From Tritrichomonas musculus (lineage: Eukaryota > Parabasalia > Tritrichomonadida > Tritrichomonadidae), in the NCBI GenBank assembly GCA_039105265.1, contig JAPFFF010000004.1:4774001-4838000 (forward strand): 64,000 nt of DNA, written 5' to 3'. Shown here one piece after another: positions 11,656 to 21,376 of this stretch. Made by a program: the position numbers and the translations under genes. The first letter of the stretch is position 1. The number at the start of each line of letters is the position of its first letter. The notes below the pieces were generated by a model, which made no database searches, was not told the origin of the DNA, and saw only the letters and a list, made by a program, of their open reading frames with translations.

Positions 11656-12029
11656 GGCGTACGTCCCAAAAGTGTTGTAAACTTGCCAATATTGAATAAA
11701 CTCATAGAATACATCTTTCAATACTTCCAAATTATGAAAAAGTTTAGGTCAAAAATGATGATATTTGTCCTAAACGATCAAAAAAATAATTGTTTTTTTG
11801 ACCAATAAAATTTTACAAAATATAATTTTGAATTAAAAATGAAAAAAAATGCATAAAAATATTTTTTTTTAATATATCATCAATCTATGAATAATAAGCA
11901 TTTTATTTCCTCAAAAATATAATTGATTTTTCAACTTTTTTTACTCTAAAAAAGATCGAAAATATTTGAGAAATCTCATTGAATTCTCAGCATTGAATTG
12001 GACGTACGCCCTTAAATTTTCAACATTAA

Positions 12030-12267
12030 GGTACAATTCTCATACGTTAAATATTGAGAAAGAGAACGTTAAAATTTTGTAAAAGTGCACCTCTCAGAAA
12101 AAGTTTATTTTTGAATGAGTGTCAGATTTAAAATTCTGAGCTTTATTTTTTATATTAAATTTTTCAAATGTATAATTTTTTAAAAAATATTTTTTATATA
12201 ACATGTCTTTTCTTTTTCTTAAAGTGTCAAAAAGTTTTGCAGTTACTAAACGTATGAGAATTGTACC
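12030..12267. mobile_element. TTAA-flanked MITE, 238 bp, with 19-bp terminal inverted repeats
   Basis: Left end GGTACAATTCTCATACGTT (12030-12048) is inverted perfectly at 12249-12267. TTAA is present outside both ends (12026-12029 and 12268-12271). It lies 14 bp from the edge of the 9345-12011 element but has a different terminal sequence, so it is another family with the same target choice. Confidence 0.72.
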
Positions 12268-12684
12268 TTAATTATGAAAATTAAAAAAATTGGTATTGAT
12301 ATTTTATTATTATGCATTTTTAATGTGAAATCTTCTTTATTTTTTGGAGGTTTTCGTTTATAATAAACTTAAAAATTAACTTTTTGAGAATATTATTTTC
12401 AAAAAAAAAGTTATGTTTATATCTTAAAATTAAATCGCTAAAATATAGAATAGATTAATTAATTATATTAAATTAAAGAATTAAATACTTTTAAAATGCT
12501 TAAACAAAAAGGGGTCGACTCTCTCAAATTTATTTTGATTGAAAAATAATTATATCTTAAAAATTAGATATTCTTTTTAATTAATAAATTTTTAAATCAA
12601 TTTTAAATAGAATTCGGATTCATTTATTATATCTTAAAAATTAAAAGATTCATTATTTATTCCAAAAATCATTAAAAATAGTGT

Positions 12685-13380
12685 TAGACTTGTTAAAAGT
12701 CCGGGACAAATGCACTTTTCATGGACTTTTTGTGGACTCGGGACTTGGCGTGGACCTAACAAACCTTGTCAATTTATTTTTATTTTATATCTCAAAAAAG
12801 AACTCATTTTATGCATATATTTTATAGTTTATTTGTTTATTTAATTTTTTTTGTTTATTTAAATAGAAAAGTAGTAACTAATATGAGTAAATTATATTTG
12901 AATGTTTTTAATCATGAAAAAAAAATGTCATAAACAATTGAAAGAATTTTGGAAATCCTGGCAGATGGACCAAAATATTTCAAAGAAATTTTATAATTCT
13001 TTTATTTTGTGAAAAAATAAAAAATGCTAAAATAATTGAAAGAATTTTTGAAGTCCTGACAGATGGACCTGTGTATTTCAGAGAAATTATAAATTATTTT
13101 TATTTTGTGAATAAAAAAAAAAATGCTAAAAATATTGAAAGAATTTTGGAAGTCCTGGCAGATGGACCAGTGTATTTCAGAGAAATAATAAATAATTTTT
13201 TTTTTGTGAATAAATAAAAAAATGCTAAAAAAATTGAATGAATTTTGGAAGTCCTGACAGATGGACCTGTGTATTTCAGAGAAATTATAAATTATTTTTA
13301 TTTTGTGAATAAATAAAAAATGCTAAAAAAAATTGAATGAATTTTGTAAGTTCACAGGTCCATGGACTTTAACAAGTCTA
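12685..13380. mobile_element. hAT-like MITE, 696 bp, containing a 99-bp tandem repeat
   Basis: Ends TAGACTTGTTAAAAGTCC on the left and the inverse of TAGACTTGTTAAAGTCC on the right. The 8-bp target duplication AATAGTGT is exact (12677-12684 and 13381-13388), which together with TAG ends fits hAT. Most of the interior (about 12944-13345) is a tandem repeat of 98-99 bp, four full units plus a partial one, each with GAATTTTGGAAGTCCTGRCA and then GATGGACC. Non-coding. Confidence 0.8.
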
Positions 13381-13388
13381 AATAGTGT

Positions 13389-14509
13389 TTTTATTATGCT
13401 ACTTGAGGTATTTTCTTTAATGATTTACTATTTACATTATTTATATGTAGCTTTGAAATATAATAATAATTTTTAATAAATTATATTATTGATATTCAAG
13501 AAATTATTATTTTTTTCTAAATAAAATTTTTGAATTTAAAATTGAATTAAATGTTAGTTTTTGAAAAAAATTATTTTGATAATATCAGAATTTTGAAAAT
13601 TTATTATTTTTATTAACAAATACTTATTTTTTTGATAATATATTAGTAATATCCTCATATTAATGATTATATATTTATTATATATATATTATAAATCACA
13701 TTTATATTATTATAAAATATATTTTTACATTTTATCTCAGTTTATTTGTATATCACAATTGAGAATTAATTATAATAACGTATTAATTCAATTTTATTTT
13801 TCATAAATAATATTATCTTAAATGATATTCAATTAATTACTTTTTAATTAATTTAAAATATGTAAATAAAATTGTGAAAAAAGAATATATGATATGAAGG
13901 TTATAAAATATTTATATATTTGGATATTTACAAATTCCCAAAATCTCTTTGAATGGTGGAAATTAGATAAGAACTCAAAAATATTTTCCCCTTTCAAAAG
14001 TTAAACTTTTTCTGTTTTTATTTTTTTTAGTGAAATATCTCTATTTTGGCTAATAGAATCGGCTTCATATTTAAAATTGCATCATGCTATTGATAATGCT
14101 AATATTATTTATTATTAATTTTTTAAAATTTTAGAATATGATAACCGCCAAACATCGAACCCTTTTCTTAAACATATAAATATATCCAAGATTCAAAGAG
14201 AAAAAACAAAAACAAATCTCTCCCATTTTTTGATATATTATGCATTTATCTCGGTTAATAAACAATATTTCAAAAATTTAATAAAATAATAAATTATTTA
14301 ATTTATATATTATTTTATATTATGAATATAATCTGAAAATGATAAATTTTTAAATGAATAGATAAATCTATTAGATCTTTCTTTTTAGATAAATGATCGA
14401 TTAAAATATAAAGAAATATATAACTATTTTATTCTTCAAATATGTTTATTAAAAAAATGAAAATATAATGAGATAGATTTATTTTAAAATGAAAAAATAC
14501 GTTATTTCA
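13389..14509. other. AT-rich non-coding stretch inside the large element
   Basis: Extremely AT-rich with TATATA runs. No gene or recognisable element end. Confidence 0.4.
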
Positions 14510-14714
14510 AGTCGGAACCCATCTCTAGTTAGTAAAATTTTATTTTAATTCAATTTTAATATAAAATATTGAAAATAATAAATTTGAATTGGTTCAAAAC
14601 TCAGACCAAAATTGAATAAAAAAGTTCCCTTTTTTGTATTAATACGTTATAAAATAACCGCCACCAAGGTCAATTATAGTTGAAAGGTGGGCCGACTTTT
14701 GAACGGCAGTTTAA

Positions 14715-14777
14715 ACTTATAGTCCTGACAAGTATAGCTATATGCAAAATATAGTACTTATAGTCCTGACAAGTATA
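14715..14777. repeat. Two-copy 22-bp direct repeat
   Basis: ACTTATAGTCCTGACAAGTA plus TA occurs at 14715-14736 and 14756-14777 (41-bp period). No function apparent. Confidence 0.6.
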
Positions 14778-14900
14778 TCATAAAAAATCTATAAAAAATT
14801 TCCTCAATGTAGCTGAGGTTGAAATTATTATTTCTATCATGCTTTTGAGTTAATAACTCTCCTGCTTTTGAGCAAAATTTTTAATTAATTTTATAGTAAC

Positions 14901-15485
14901 TAGTGTTGTTAAAAGTTATAGACAAAAATACAACCGAAATACCAAAAACAGAGTTAGTCAAATCAAAATACCAAAAACAAAGCTATTCAATTAAAGATTA
15001 AAACGATTAAATAGCATTTAAAAAGTTTCTATCATTGAAATTATGATAAGCAATTGAGAATAAATTTTTTATTTTATCAAAAGCTCTTCTGAATTTTTGA
15101 AATACCTAAGAAAATAAAAACATATCTTTTTGGTTGACAGAAATTAAAATAAACTCTATTTATCTTTATATTTATTAATTATATTCTTTTAAATATATAA
15201 TTAATTACTAAAAAAAATATATTTATACTTGTTTGCAAATATAAAAAGCAATAAATTTTACAAGAAAATTGAATAACCTTTTTTCACAATATTTTGCTTA
15301 AATTTATTTTGAAAATTTACTAAAAAATAATTAAGATTAGCTCAAAAAAATCAAAAAAGATTAATTCAAATTTGCTTTAAAAATGTTTTTATATGTTTAA
15401 ATTGGTCTTTAAAGTCTATTTTAATTTTTTTTGATTTTGACAAAAGTCTGTTTGGAATTTTTGAATATAACTTTTAACAACACTA
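14901..15485. mobile_element. hAT-like MITE, 585 bp, with 20-bp terminal inverted repeats
   Basis: Left end TAGTGTTGTTAAAAGTTATA (14901-14920) is inverted at 15466-15485. The flanks ATAGTAAC (14893-14900) and ATAGTATA (15486-15493) match at 6 of 8 positions, which fits an aged 8-bp duplication or one altered by the next element. The ends resemble those of the 12685-13380 MITE (TAGxxTTGTTAAAAGT), suggesting related families. No gene inside. Confidence 0.6.
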
Positions 15486-15491
15486 ATAGTA

Positions 15492-15816
15492 TAGTCTACT
15501 GGAAAACCCCCCTACCAATGGAAAACCCCCCTACCATTTTTATTCACCTATTTTTGGCCTTTAATGGTGGCAAAAAGTACGTTGGTGGAAAACCCACCTA
15601 CCATTTTCTATTCAATTTTTCGATAAAAAAATTGAATAGATTGCATTTTTAAATACTAATATCTAAATATAAAATAAACATTTTTTAAATAATAATAATT
15701 ATTTTATCAAATGAGCATTTTATCTATATGTATATATAATATTATGATTCTAACTCTTTTATATAGAGATTTGGTAGGGGGTTTTCCATTTGGTAGGGGG
15801 GTTTTACTCTCGACTA
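15492..15816. mobile_element. TA-flanked MITE, 325 bp, with GGAAAACCCCCCTACCA repeats
   Basis: TAGTC at the left end and GACTA at the right end are bordered by TA (15490-15491 and 15817-15818), as in Tc1/mariner-type elements. Each arm carries GGAAAACCCCCCTACCA-type motifs, two on the left and two inverted on the right, and a fifth diverged copy lies at about 15582-15605. The ORF at 15431-15652 only reads through these repeats. The element starts within a few bases of the preceding MITE. Confidence 0.6.
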
Positions 15817-16797
15817 TAACTTAAATTAATTTTATTAATTATGGGTATTCTAATAAAAATAAAAAAGATAGGGGGTCAACCGTAAAATTTTTGAGAGGTA
15901 CGGGTACTAAAAATTTTTTTAAAAATTCTTTATATTAATATATTTTATTAAGTATATTCCATATTATATAAAAAATATTTAATGAAAGAGTTTTGTTCGT
16001 CAGGTGGAGTTTTATGAGTATTTTTATTAATTTTCGTAAACCATTGAAATTATAAAAAAAATTCATCAAATCTTTTTCATGTTTTTGCATAAAAAAAGTC
16101 ATAAAATATTAAATGCATCTTTATTATATGAAAATGTTTAATAAAAAAATTAATTCAATCGATCTTGTAATAATACCATTTTAAATTTCTATGAATTAAA
16201 TGATAAATGTGTAAAATGAAGAATGTTTTTTGCATAATATAATATGATTTATCTTTTGAATCTTTTTCTACTCTTGAAAACATGAATTGCTAAAATCTGA
16301 TATTAAATATTCTCAATGAAATTTTTTAAAAATGCCTTAAGATATGCGCTGATGATTTATTTATTTACCATAATTGGTTTAAATAAGAGATTGTTAGGAG
16401 AAATTAATGAATATGTCGTATTTTTTGTATTTTTATTATAAATTAAAACTAATTTATCTCAGTAAAAAAAGAATTTTCTTTGTTTTTAACAGAGCAATTT
16501 AAAAGATGACTATTGGAATAATGCATATTTTAATATATAATTTATCAAAAAATATTTTGAATGCTTTAATTTCCTTCTTGAAAAAAAAAAGCAATTTAAA
16601 AAAATTCAATATGAACCGGAAATAGTCAAATATCCAACCGGAAATAGTCAAAAAGTTTTTGACATATTAAAAAAAATCCTTGAAAAAGATTCATGCCAAT
16701 TATTTTTTTCATTCAAAAATTTAATTTTTTTTTAAAAAATTAAAGGTTAAAACGCAGCTACGCCTGACGAGTCGTTTTTTATTTTCATATATTTATT

Positions 16798-17207
16798 GTG
16801 ATATATATTAATTATCCTATAAATTGATATATAGTTATCCCTTGAGAATTAAACAACCATTCCAAAAAATGAGTTGTAAAATACAATTTTTTTTAAATTT
16901 TATTTTTTTTTCATGAAAAAAATTGTTTTATTTTATACAAATAATTATTAAATATTAATATTATATTTATTAGTTAAATATATGATAATTATGAATTAAA
17001 AATATTTTTTCATTAAGATATTTATATATATTTAATGATTTTTGGCAATTATGTAACTTCTTTCTCTTTGAATAAATAATCAAAACAATAAGTATTTCAT
17101 ATAATACAATAAATGTTTAAAATAAAAATATAATAAAATTATTGAGATATAAAATATTAAAGGAAATAAAAATAAAATATTAAATAGACAAAATACGTTA
17201 TTTTAGT
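16798..17207 (+). repeat. Dispersed ~410-bp repeat, copy 1
   Basis: Closely matches 39533-39936 in direct orientation, with a shared block starting at GATATATAGTTATCCCTTGA and ending near TTAAATAGACAAA. No terminal repeats, target duplication or coding capacity seen. Copy 2 ends directly in front of a gene; this one ends about 240 bp before RPN12. Confidence 0.75.
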
Positions 17208-17417
17208 CCCTGTACTTCTACCACAATAAAGAAAAAAAAAATATATAGCTTTTTCGATCCAAACAAAATAATTCACATAATATTTTAAAAATTGATTATA
17301 TAATTAATATATTTCATAAAATATGGAAATTATTCATTAAATATAAATATAAACGCAAAAGTGATTGTTGGATTAATTTGAATATTTTGAATTTTGAATA
17401 ATTATATCAATTGTTAT

Positions 17418-17430
17418 TCAATTCTCATAT
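17418..17430 (+). promoter_or_regulatory. Initiator-like motif of the RPN12 gene
   Basis: TCAATTCTCATAT lies 15-27 bp upstream of the ATG at 17445. It is close to the trichomonad initiator consensus (TCA, pyrimidine-rich, TCATTA-like) and at the usual short distance from the start codon. Confidence 0.4.
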
Positions 17431-17444
17431 AAATAATTTACTAG

Positions 17445-18245
17445 ATGTTGAAAAGAAGAGATGATATTTTTGAACGTTTAGAAAAATTTAAAGAAATAGT
17501 TGAATCACCGGGAGATTTTGATAGTAGCAGAGCACAAGTCTTATTTCATGAATTAAAGATCATACTCATGAAAAACGAATATCTTTCAAGCGATGCAAAT
17601 AAAATTAATTTTGCAGAGCGTATGATGTTTCGCGAAATACTTGAACTTGCTATTATCATGTGTGTTAAAATTAAAAATTTTAAAGATATACAAAATTATT
17701 TTAGCCAGTTAAGTTTTTTCTATTTTGAAAACAACGATTTACCACAATCAGAACGAATGTTCACAATTATAGATGTTAGTTTACTCATGGATCTCGCTTT
17801 TGAAAATAAAGATGAATATTTCGAAATCAATTTGACTCAAATTCTAAAAACTTTCCCTACTATAAATTTTATTATACAATTTGTCCTTGATGTTAAACTT
17901 TGTTTGAATGACAACTCAATTTCAAAATTGACGAAATTAATGAAGACCTCGCCATCATATCTTTTTGATGTTTTTCTAAATAAAATTTTATATAGAATCA
18001 GAAAAACGCTAGCAAAAAATGAAGTTAAGCAGCCAAATGGAATTTCCTCTTCACATTTAGCTAAATTGCTTCAATTTAATGAAGAAAATGAAATGGGTGA
18101 ATTTTTGGACTCTCTTGAATGGAAAATTTCTGATTCTGGTGAAATAATTTGTAAGCCTGAAAATGTTAGCTTCAAAACTGAAAATTGTCAAGCTAAACTT
18201 AAGAACTATTTATCTTATGCCTTTAGATTTAATTCGCTCTTATAG
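17445..18245 (+). CDS. PSMD8: 26S proteasome lid subunit RPN12 (PSMD8)
   Basis: Non-ATPase subunit of the 19S regulatory particle lid, which recognises and processes ubiquitinated substrates. The 266 residues match the size of PSMD8/RPN12. From memory of the human protein, the stretch with ARDILEIGAQWSI, then FERYMAQLKCYYFDY and LPES corresponds to REILELAIIMCVKIK, NYFSQLSFFYFENN and LPQS here (about 65-102). The C-terminal half has the PCI-type helical bundle and winged-helix region (SSHLAKLLQF, then DSLEWKISDSGEII, about 200-240), typical of the CSN8/PSMD8/eIF3k family. eIF3k and CSN8 are the alternatives but fit less well at the N-terminal half. Confidence 0.8.
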   Translation: MLKRRDDIFERLEKFKEIVESPGDFDSSRAQVLFHELKIILMKNEYLSSDANKINFAERMMFREILELAIIMCVKIKNFKDIQNYFSQLSFFYFENNDLPQSERMFTIIDVSLLMDLAFENKDEYFEINLTQILKTFPTINFIIQFVLDVKLCLNDNSISKLTKLMKTSPSYLFDVFLNKILYRIRKTLAKNEVKQPNGISSSHLAKLLQFNEENEMGEFLDSLEWKISDSGEIICKPENVSFKTENCQAKLKNYLSYAFRFNSLL

Positions 18246-18742
18246 TTTAATGTGAGCTAGAATTATATTATATTATAGTTTAATTATAATATATATTTTT
18301 ATTATACTATTTGTTTTCGTGTAAGAAAAGTTATATAAATGCGGAATATTATATCTTTTCTATTATTTTTTATATTTCTCAAAGAAAAAAAATAGTAAAG
18401 TTTTCAATCAATGAAAAAATTTATAATGAACTTATATTTGATATGCAAATGAAAATAATTTAAGATATAACTGTTCTTTTATATTGTCAATAGCTTTTCT
18501 ATGAGCTTGTATGATCTACTCATGTTATAATTATTAATTTATACGCAGTCAAATGAATTATTGTAAAATATGAATTTATACACATGTTTTTATTTTGATA
18601 TATATGAGAGAATTCTAAAAATATTAGAGATATGAAAAAAAAATATTAAATCTAACCATATTTATATCAATCTTAGCAACTTTTTACATTATTTTTTATA
18701 TCACATTTTATTTTTAATTTATATAGTTTTATTTGATAATTT
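18246..18742. other. AT-rich intergenic DNA, no feature seen
   Basis: Spacer between the RPN12 and Rogdi genes. No ORF or repeat of note. Confidence 0.4.
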
Positions 18743-19495
18743 ATGACAGCTGAAGATCATACATATAAAGAGTTAAATCGTGTTGCAGAGAATTTGAAAT
18801 TTGTTCAAGAAAAACTTTCGCTTAATAACCCCATTAGTACTGACTTAATATCAAGTAATAATAAACTCAATGCTCGCTTGAACCTAGATCAAGGCTTCTA
18901 TGAATGCAATATTACTGTTAGATTTTCTACAGAAACAGATAACGAACAAAACTTTCAAATAAAGAGCTATCCTATTCCTGAATTTCATTCAATGTTATCA
19001 ATAATATGCCCACTAATACCAAAAATTGAATATTTGTCTTCTAAATCAGAATTTTTAACTTCACAAATAACAAAAGATATAATACAAGATTTAAGAATGT
19101 GCGAGGAAATTTTAACAGTTCGTCCCCATCTTACAAATAGTGAATGTTGTCCTGATTGGAATGAAGCATTTAGTGAAGAAAGTTCCAAAAATCCCGATCT
19201 TTTCATTTCTGTTTTTCCATTTCGTGATGCATTATATGTTACAGTTTACCAAGTTAAAAAGACGCCTGAAAAGCCAGTTTGTGAGTTACATAATAGTCCA
19301 GAGCCATTTAGTTTTGCATCAAATAGTGTTATAAAGATTAATGGTAATAACTATACTGTTCTTCATTCAATTGTTGCAAAGCAATCACAACAATTCTTAG
19401 CTCAAACATTAAGATGGATTCGTGACTCTATCGAAGAACTTGAAACATTGACTGCCCTCAAATCAAAAAATGAAATGAAAGAGCAGGACGAATAA
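18743..19495 (+). CDS. ROGDI: Rogdi/RAV2-like subunit of the RAVE complex
   Basis: RAVE promotes assembly of the V1 and Vo parts of the vacuolar H+-ATPase. The 250-residue protein, somewhat shorter than human Rogdi (287), has an N-terminal helix suited to a coiled coil (about 5-35), a beta-rich middle and the motif DLFISVFPFRDALYVTVYQV (about 152-171), which parallels the human segment with LLSFYINRNKLCLTVYQL. After it come the expected HSP...F strand and a C-terminal helical stretch that ends the family domain. No membrane segment, so cytosolic. The call rests on remembered family motifs. Confidence 0.62.
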   Translation: MTAEDHTYKELNRVAENLKFVQEKLSLNNPISTDLISSNNKLNARLNLDQGFYECNITVRFSTETDNEQNFQIKSYPIPEFHSMLSIICPLIPKIEYLSSKSEFLTSQITKDIIQDLRMCEEILTVRPHLTNSECCPDWNEAFSEESSKNPDLFISVFPFRDALYVTVYQVKKTPEKPVCELHNSPEPFSFASNSVIKINGNNYTVLHSIVAKQSQQFLAQTLRWIRDSIEELETLTALKSKNEMKEQDE

Positions 19496-19793
19496 ATATT
19501 GTAATTATATCTGGTAATTAGAATGAAATTGTATCTTGTTAATCGATTATGCAATTAGATTATATGTTGATTTGTTTAATTTATTTAAATATTTTCTTTT
19601 ATTTTATTAAATTAAATAATTACAAAACATTTGTAGTGTTTTCTTGCAAATAAATGCATTGTAAACTTTTTTTTTTTTTTTTTTTTTTTTAATTAGGGCA
19701 AGTATTATCTTTTATGCATATTAAATTTTTATATATTTATTTAAATCAAAATTAAATATCATAATAATATAAACTGCTATTCTGCTTCTTCTT

Positions 19794-21206
19794 TCAAGCT
19801 GTTGGTTCATCATAAGATCCTGGAGAAATTGCAATCTCACGAGTTCCATCAGGAGATTCGAGAGTAACAATCTTTGGAGTTTCTACCAGATGAGGAGGTC
19901 CGGGTAATGGCATTCCAGACTCCCATTGCTTTCCTCCTAGTTGCATTTCATTAACACCGATGTTTTCAATATCTGATAAAATAACCTCTGTTGGTCCATA
20001 AGTGCTCATATCTTGGTCTTCAATCATTGCATAGCCGTTTGAAGCATCAGGGCCTCTCAATCTGAAATTGATGCCAAGTAGTATCAACATTACTAAATTC
20101 TGTAAATCGCTCATAAAAGTAGAAAGCCAAATTAATTCAGATAAGAAATAAATGACAATAATTCGTGCAATCAAAATAAGACAAAAAACGATGATTGTCC
20201 ATTGTAGCATTTGGTACATTAAATACTTTTGCCATATAGGAGTAGTTCTAGCATCAATTCCAGCGTTGGTAATTGCAAGAAGATGAGCTCGAATATGGAG
20301 AGTTGCGCTATTGATTGCTGAAATAAGCTGTTGAACATAAATAATAAGAGATATTAGCATTAAAACGATGACAATAAAGTCATATTTTCCAAAAGATAAA
20401 TAATTATTTATTGTTTGGAGAATAAGAAATGCAAGTGTGCAAATAAATGCAATAAGGAGTTCTGTGAATTTAATTGATTCTCTTACAATGCACCATCCTT
20501 TTGCAGCAAGTAAAACAAATACAAATAAACATAGTAAGTAAAATAAATCAAAAACAATAAATAATGATTCGATTGATCTTTTCTTATGATGACTAGATGC
20601 ATAAAGAAGAACAATATAGCGCGAAATGACTGCTAAAACAGATAATATATAAACTGCAGTTAATATATAATGTAAAAAGATTTTGAGGCGGCAATTCATA
20701 AACCAATTAATTAACCATAAAATAAGTAAAATAGCAAAAGCTACAATAGCAATTGGATTCTCAATTTTTGATGGATATTCGCGAGTATCAAGTTTAGTAT
20801 TTGGATTTGATAATTCAATTGAATAATGCATGGTATATTTTGAACTTCCACATGAATATAAAAAGAATGCATAAACACCTTTTTCATTGACATTTCCGCT
20901 TAAGGTTAATGGTTTACTATCTTCTTCAAAGTATAATTGAACTGAGCTGATAGATTCTGGTTTTGTTTCTGATTCCGACATATTAAAAGGGCAATATATA
21001 TGTTGTTTGTCTCCGATATCTTTGAGGTTATTAAAATCAGATTGAGGAAGAACTCCAAATATAATAGGTTGAGTAGATTTTAGTACTGTAAGTATATATT
21101 GTCCATTAGCTTCATACCCAAACGACTCAAATTTGACAAAATATCCTGTTACACTTGCTTTAACATTGGATTGTTTAAGAGCAATTAGAAAGAGAGAGAA
21201 AAACAT
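19794..21206 (-). CDS. GOST/GPR180-like seven-transmembrane protein
   Basis: A 470-residue membrane protein with signal peptide (1-17), a lumenal beta-sandwich-like domain (about 20-140), seven hydrophobic helices (from about 145 to 385) and a ~75-residue cytosolic tail rich in Pro and acidic residues. The order and the LAAKGWCIVRES sequence after the third or fourth helix fit the GOST group (GPR107/108, TMEM87, TMEM145, GPR180/intimal-thickness-receptor-like), Golgi- or secretory-pathway proteins. Which subfamily is not clear; GPR180/TMEM145-like is my first choice. It is divergent from the coiled-coil gene at 21377, with 170 bp between the starts. Confidence 0.68.
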   Translation of the reverse strand: MFFSLFLIALKQSNVKASVTGYFVKFESFGYEANGQYILTVLKSTQPIIFGVLPQSDFNNLKDIGDKQHIYCPFNMSESETKPESISSVQLYFEEDSKPLTLSGNVNEKGVYAFFLYSCGSSKYTMHYSIELSNPNTKLDTREYPSKIENPIAIVAFAILLILWLINWFMNCRLKIFLHYILTAVYILSVLAVISRYIVLLYASSHHKKRSIESLFIVFDLFYLLCLFVFVLLAAKGWCIVRESIKFTELLIAFICTLAFLILQTINNYLSFGKYDFIVIVLMLISLIIYVQQLISAINSATLHIRAHLLAITNAGIDARTTPIWQKYLMYQMLQWTIIVFCLILIARIIVIYFLSELIWLSTFMSDLQNLVMLILLGINFRLRGPDASNGYAMIEDQDMSTYGPTEVILSDIENIGVNEMQLGGKQWESGMPLPGPPHLVETPKIVTLESPDGTREIAISPGSYDEPTA

Positions 21207-21220
21207 TGATTATATAGAAT

Positions 21221-21231
21221 AATTAAACGTT
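21221..21231 (-). promoter_or_regulatory. ACGTTTA motif upstream of the seven-TM gene
   Basis: On the minus strand this reads AACGTTTAATT, 15-25 bp upstream of the start codon. The same core precedes the divergent gene at 21377 and both genes of the divergent pair at 55714/55853. Candidate core promoter or transcription start element. Confidence 0.35.
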
Positions 21232-21365
21232 ATCCATTGAAAATTTGATGGAAATAATTGGGAAATAATTTTTTTTTATCAGATTTCAGTAACTAAAATT
21301 TAGTTTTAAAATCATTTTTAATTTTTTATGGGGAAAAAAAAAAAAAAAATTAAAATTATATAACG

Positions 21366-21376
21366 AACGTTTAATA
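21366..21376 (+). promoter_or_regulatory. ACGTTTA motif directly before the coiled-coil gene
   Basis: AACGTTTAATA ends one base before the ATG at 21377. If it is a transcription start element, the true start codon may be the next in-frame ATG, or the leader is essentially absent. Confidence 0.35.

Larger units (their letters stand above)
9345..12011. mobile_element. TTAA-flanked MITE (357 bp when its two insertions are removed)
   Basis: Ends are GGGCGTACGTCC and its inverse GGACGTACGCCC (12000-12011), with TTAA outside each (9341-9344 and 12012-12015). The left terminal repeat is split twice: by the element at 9349-10535 and by the one at 10549-11655, each flanked by an 8-bp duplication of this repeat's own sequence. 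Subtracting both insertions and duplications leaves 357 bp. Non-coding; piggyBac- or Kolobok-type by its TTAA target. Confidence 0.7.
8984..14527. mobile_element. Large non-coding element with 18-bp terminal inverted repeats, filled with later insertions
   Basis: The left end reads TAGAGATGGGTCCCGACT (8984-9001) and the right end is its inverse with one mismatch (TAGAGATGGGTTCCGACT, 14510-14527). AGTT is present at both outer borders (8981-8984 and 14527-14530), overlapping the first base of the repeat, so the exact boundary and target duplication are ambiguous. TAGRGATGGG-type ends are common in hAT elements, but no clean 8-bp duplication is seen. The interior holds no transposase. At least five smaller elements lie inside it, so the original element was considerably shorter. 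Confidence 0.5.
15817..17444. other. Gene-free AT-rich DNA with one dispersed repeat
   Basis: No gene. It contains a dispersed repeat copy at 16798-17207, a two-copy motif AACCGGAAATAGTCAAA near 16614 and 16638, and a small GC-richer patch around 16750-16780. A weak inverted similarity between about 15898 and 17213 is not enough to define an element. Confidence 0.4.

Noticed and set aside
15431-15652. 73-codon ORF across two MITEs
   Set aside because: It spans the junction of two separate elements and their terminal repeats.
15898-17216. Possible element bounded by GTACGGGTACTAAAA-like and inverted ends
   Set aside because: The inverted match is imperfect and short, and no target duplication could be found.
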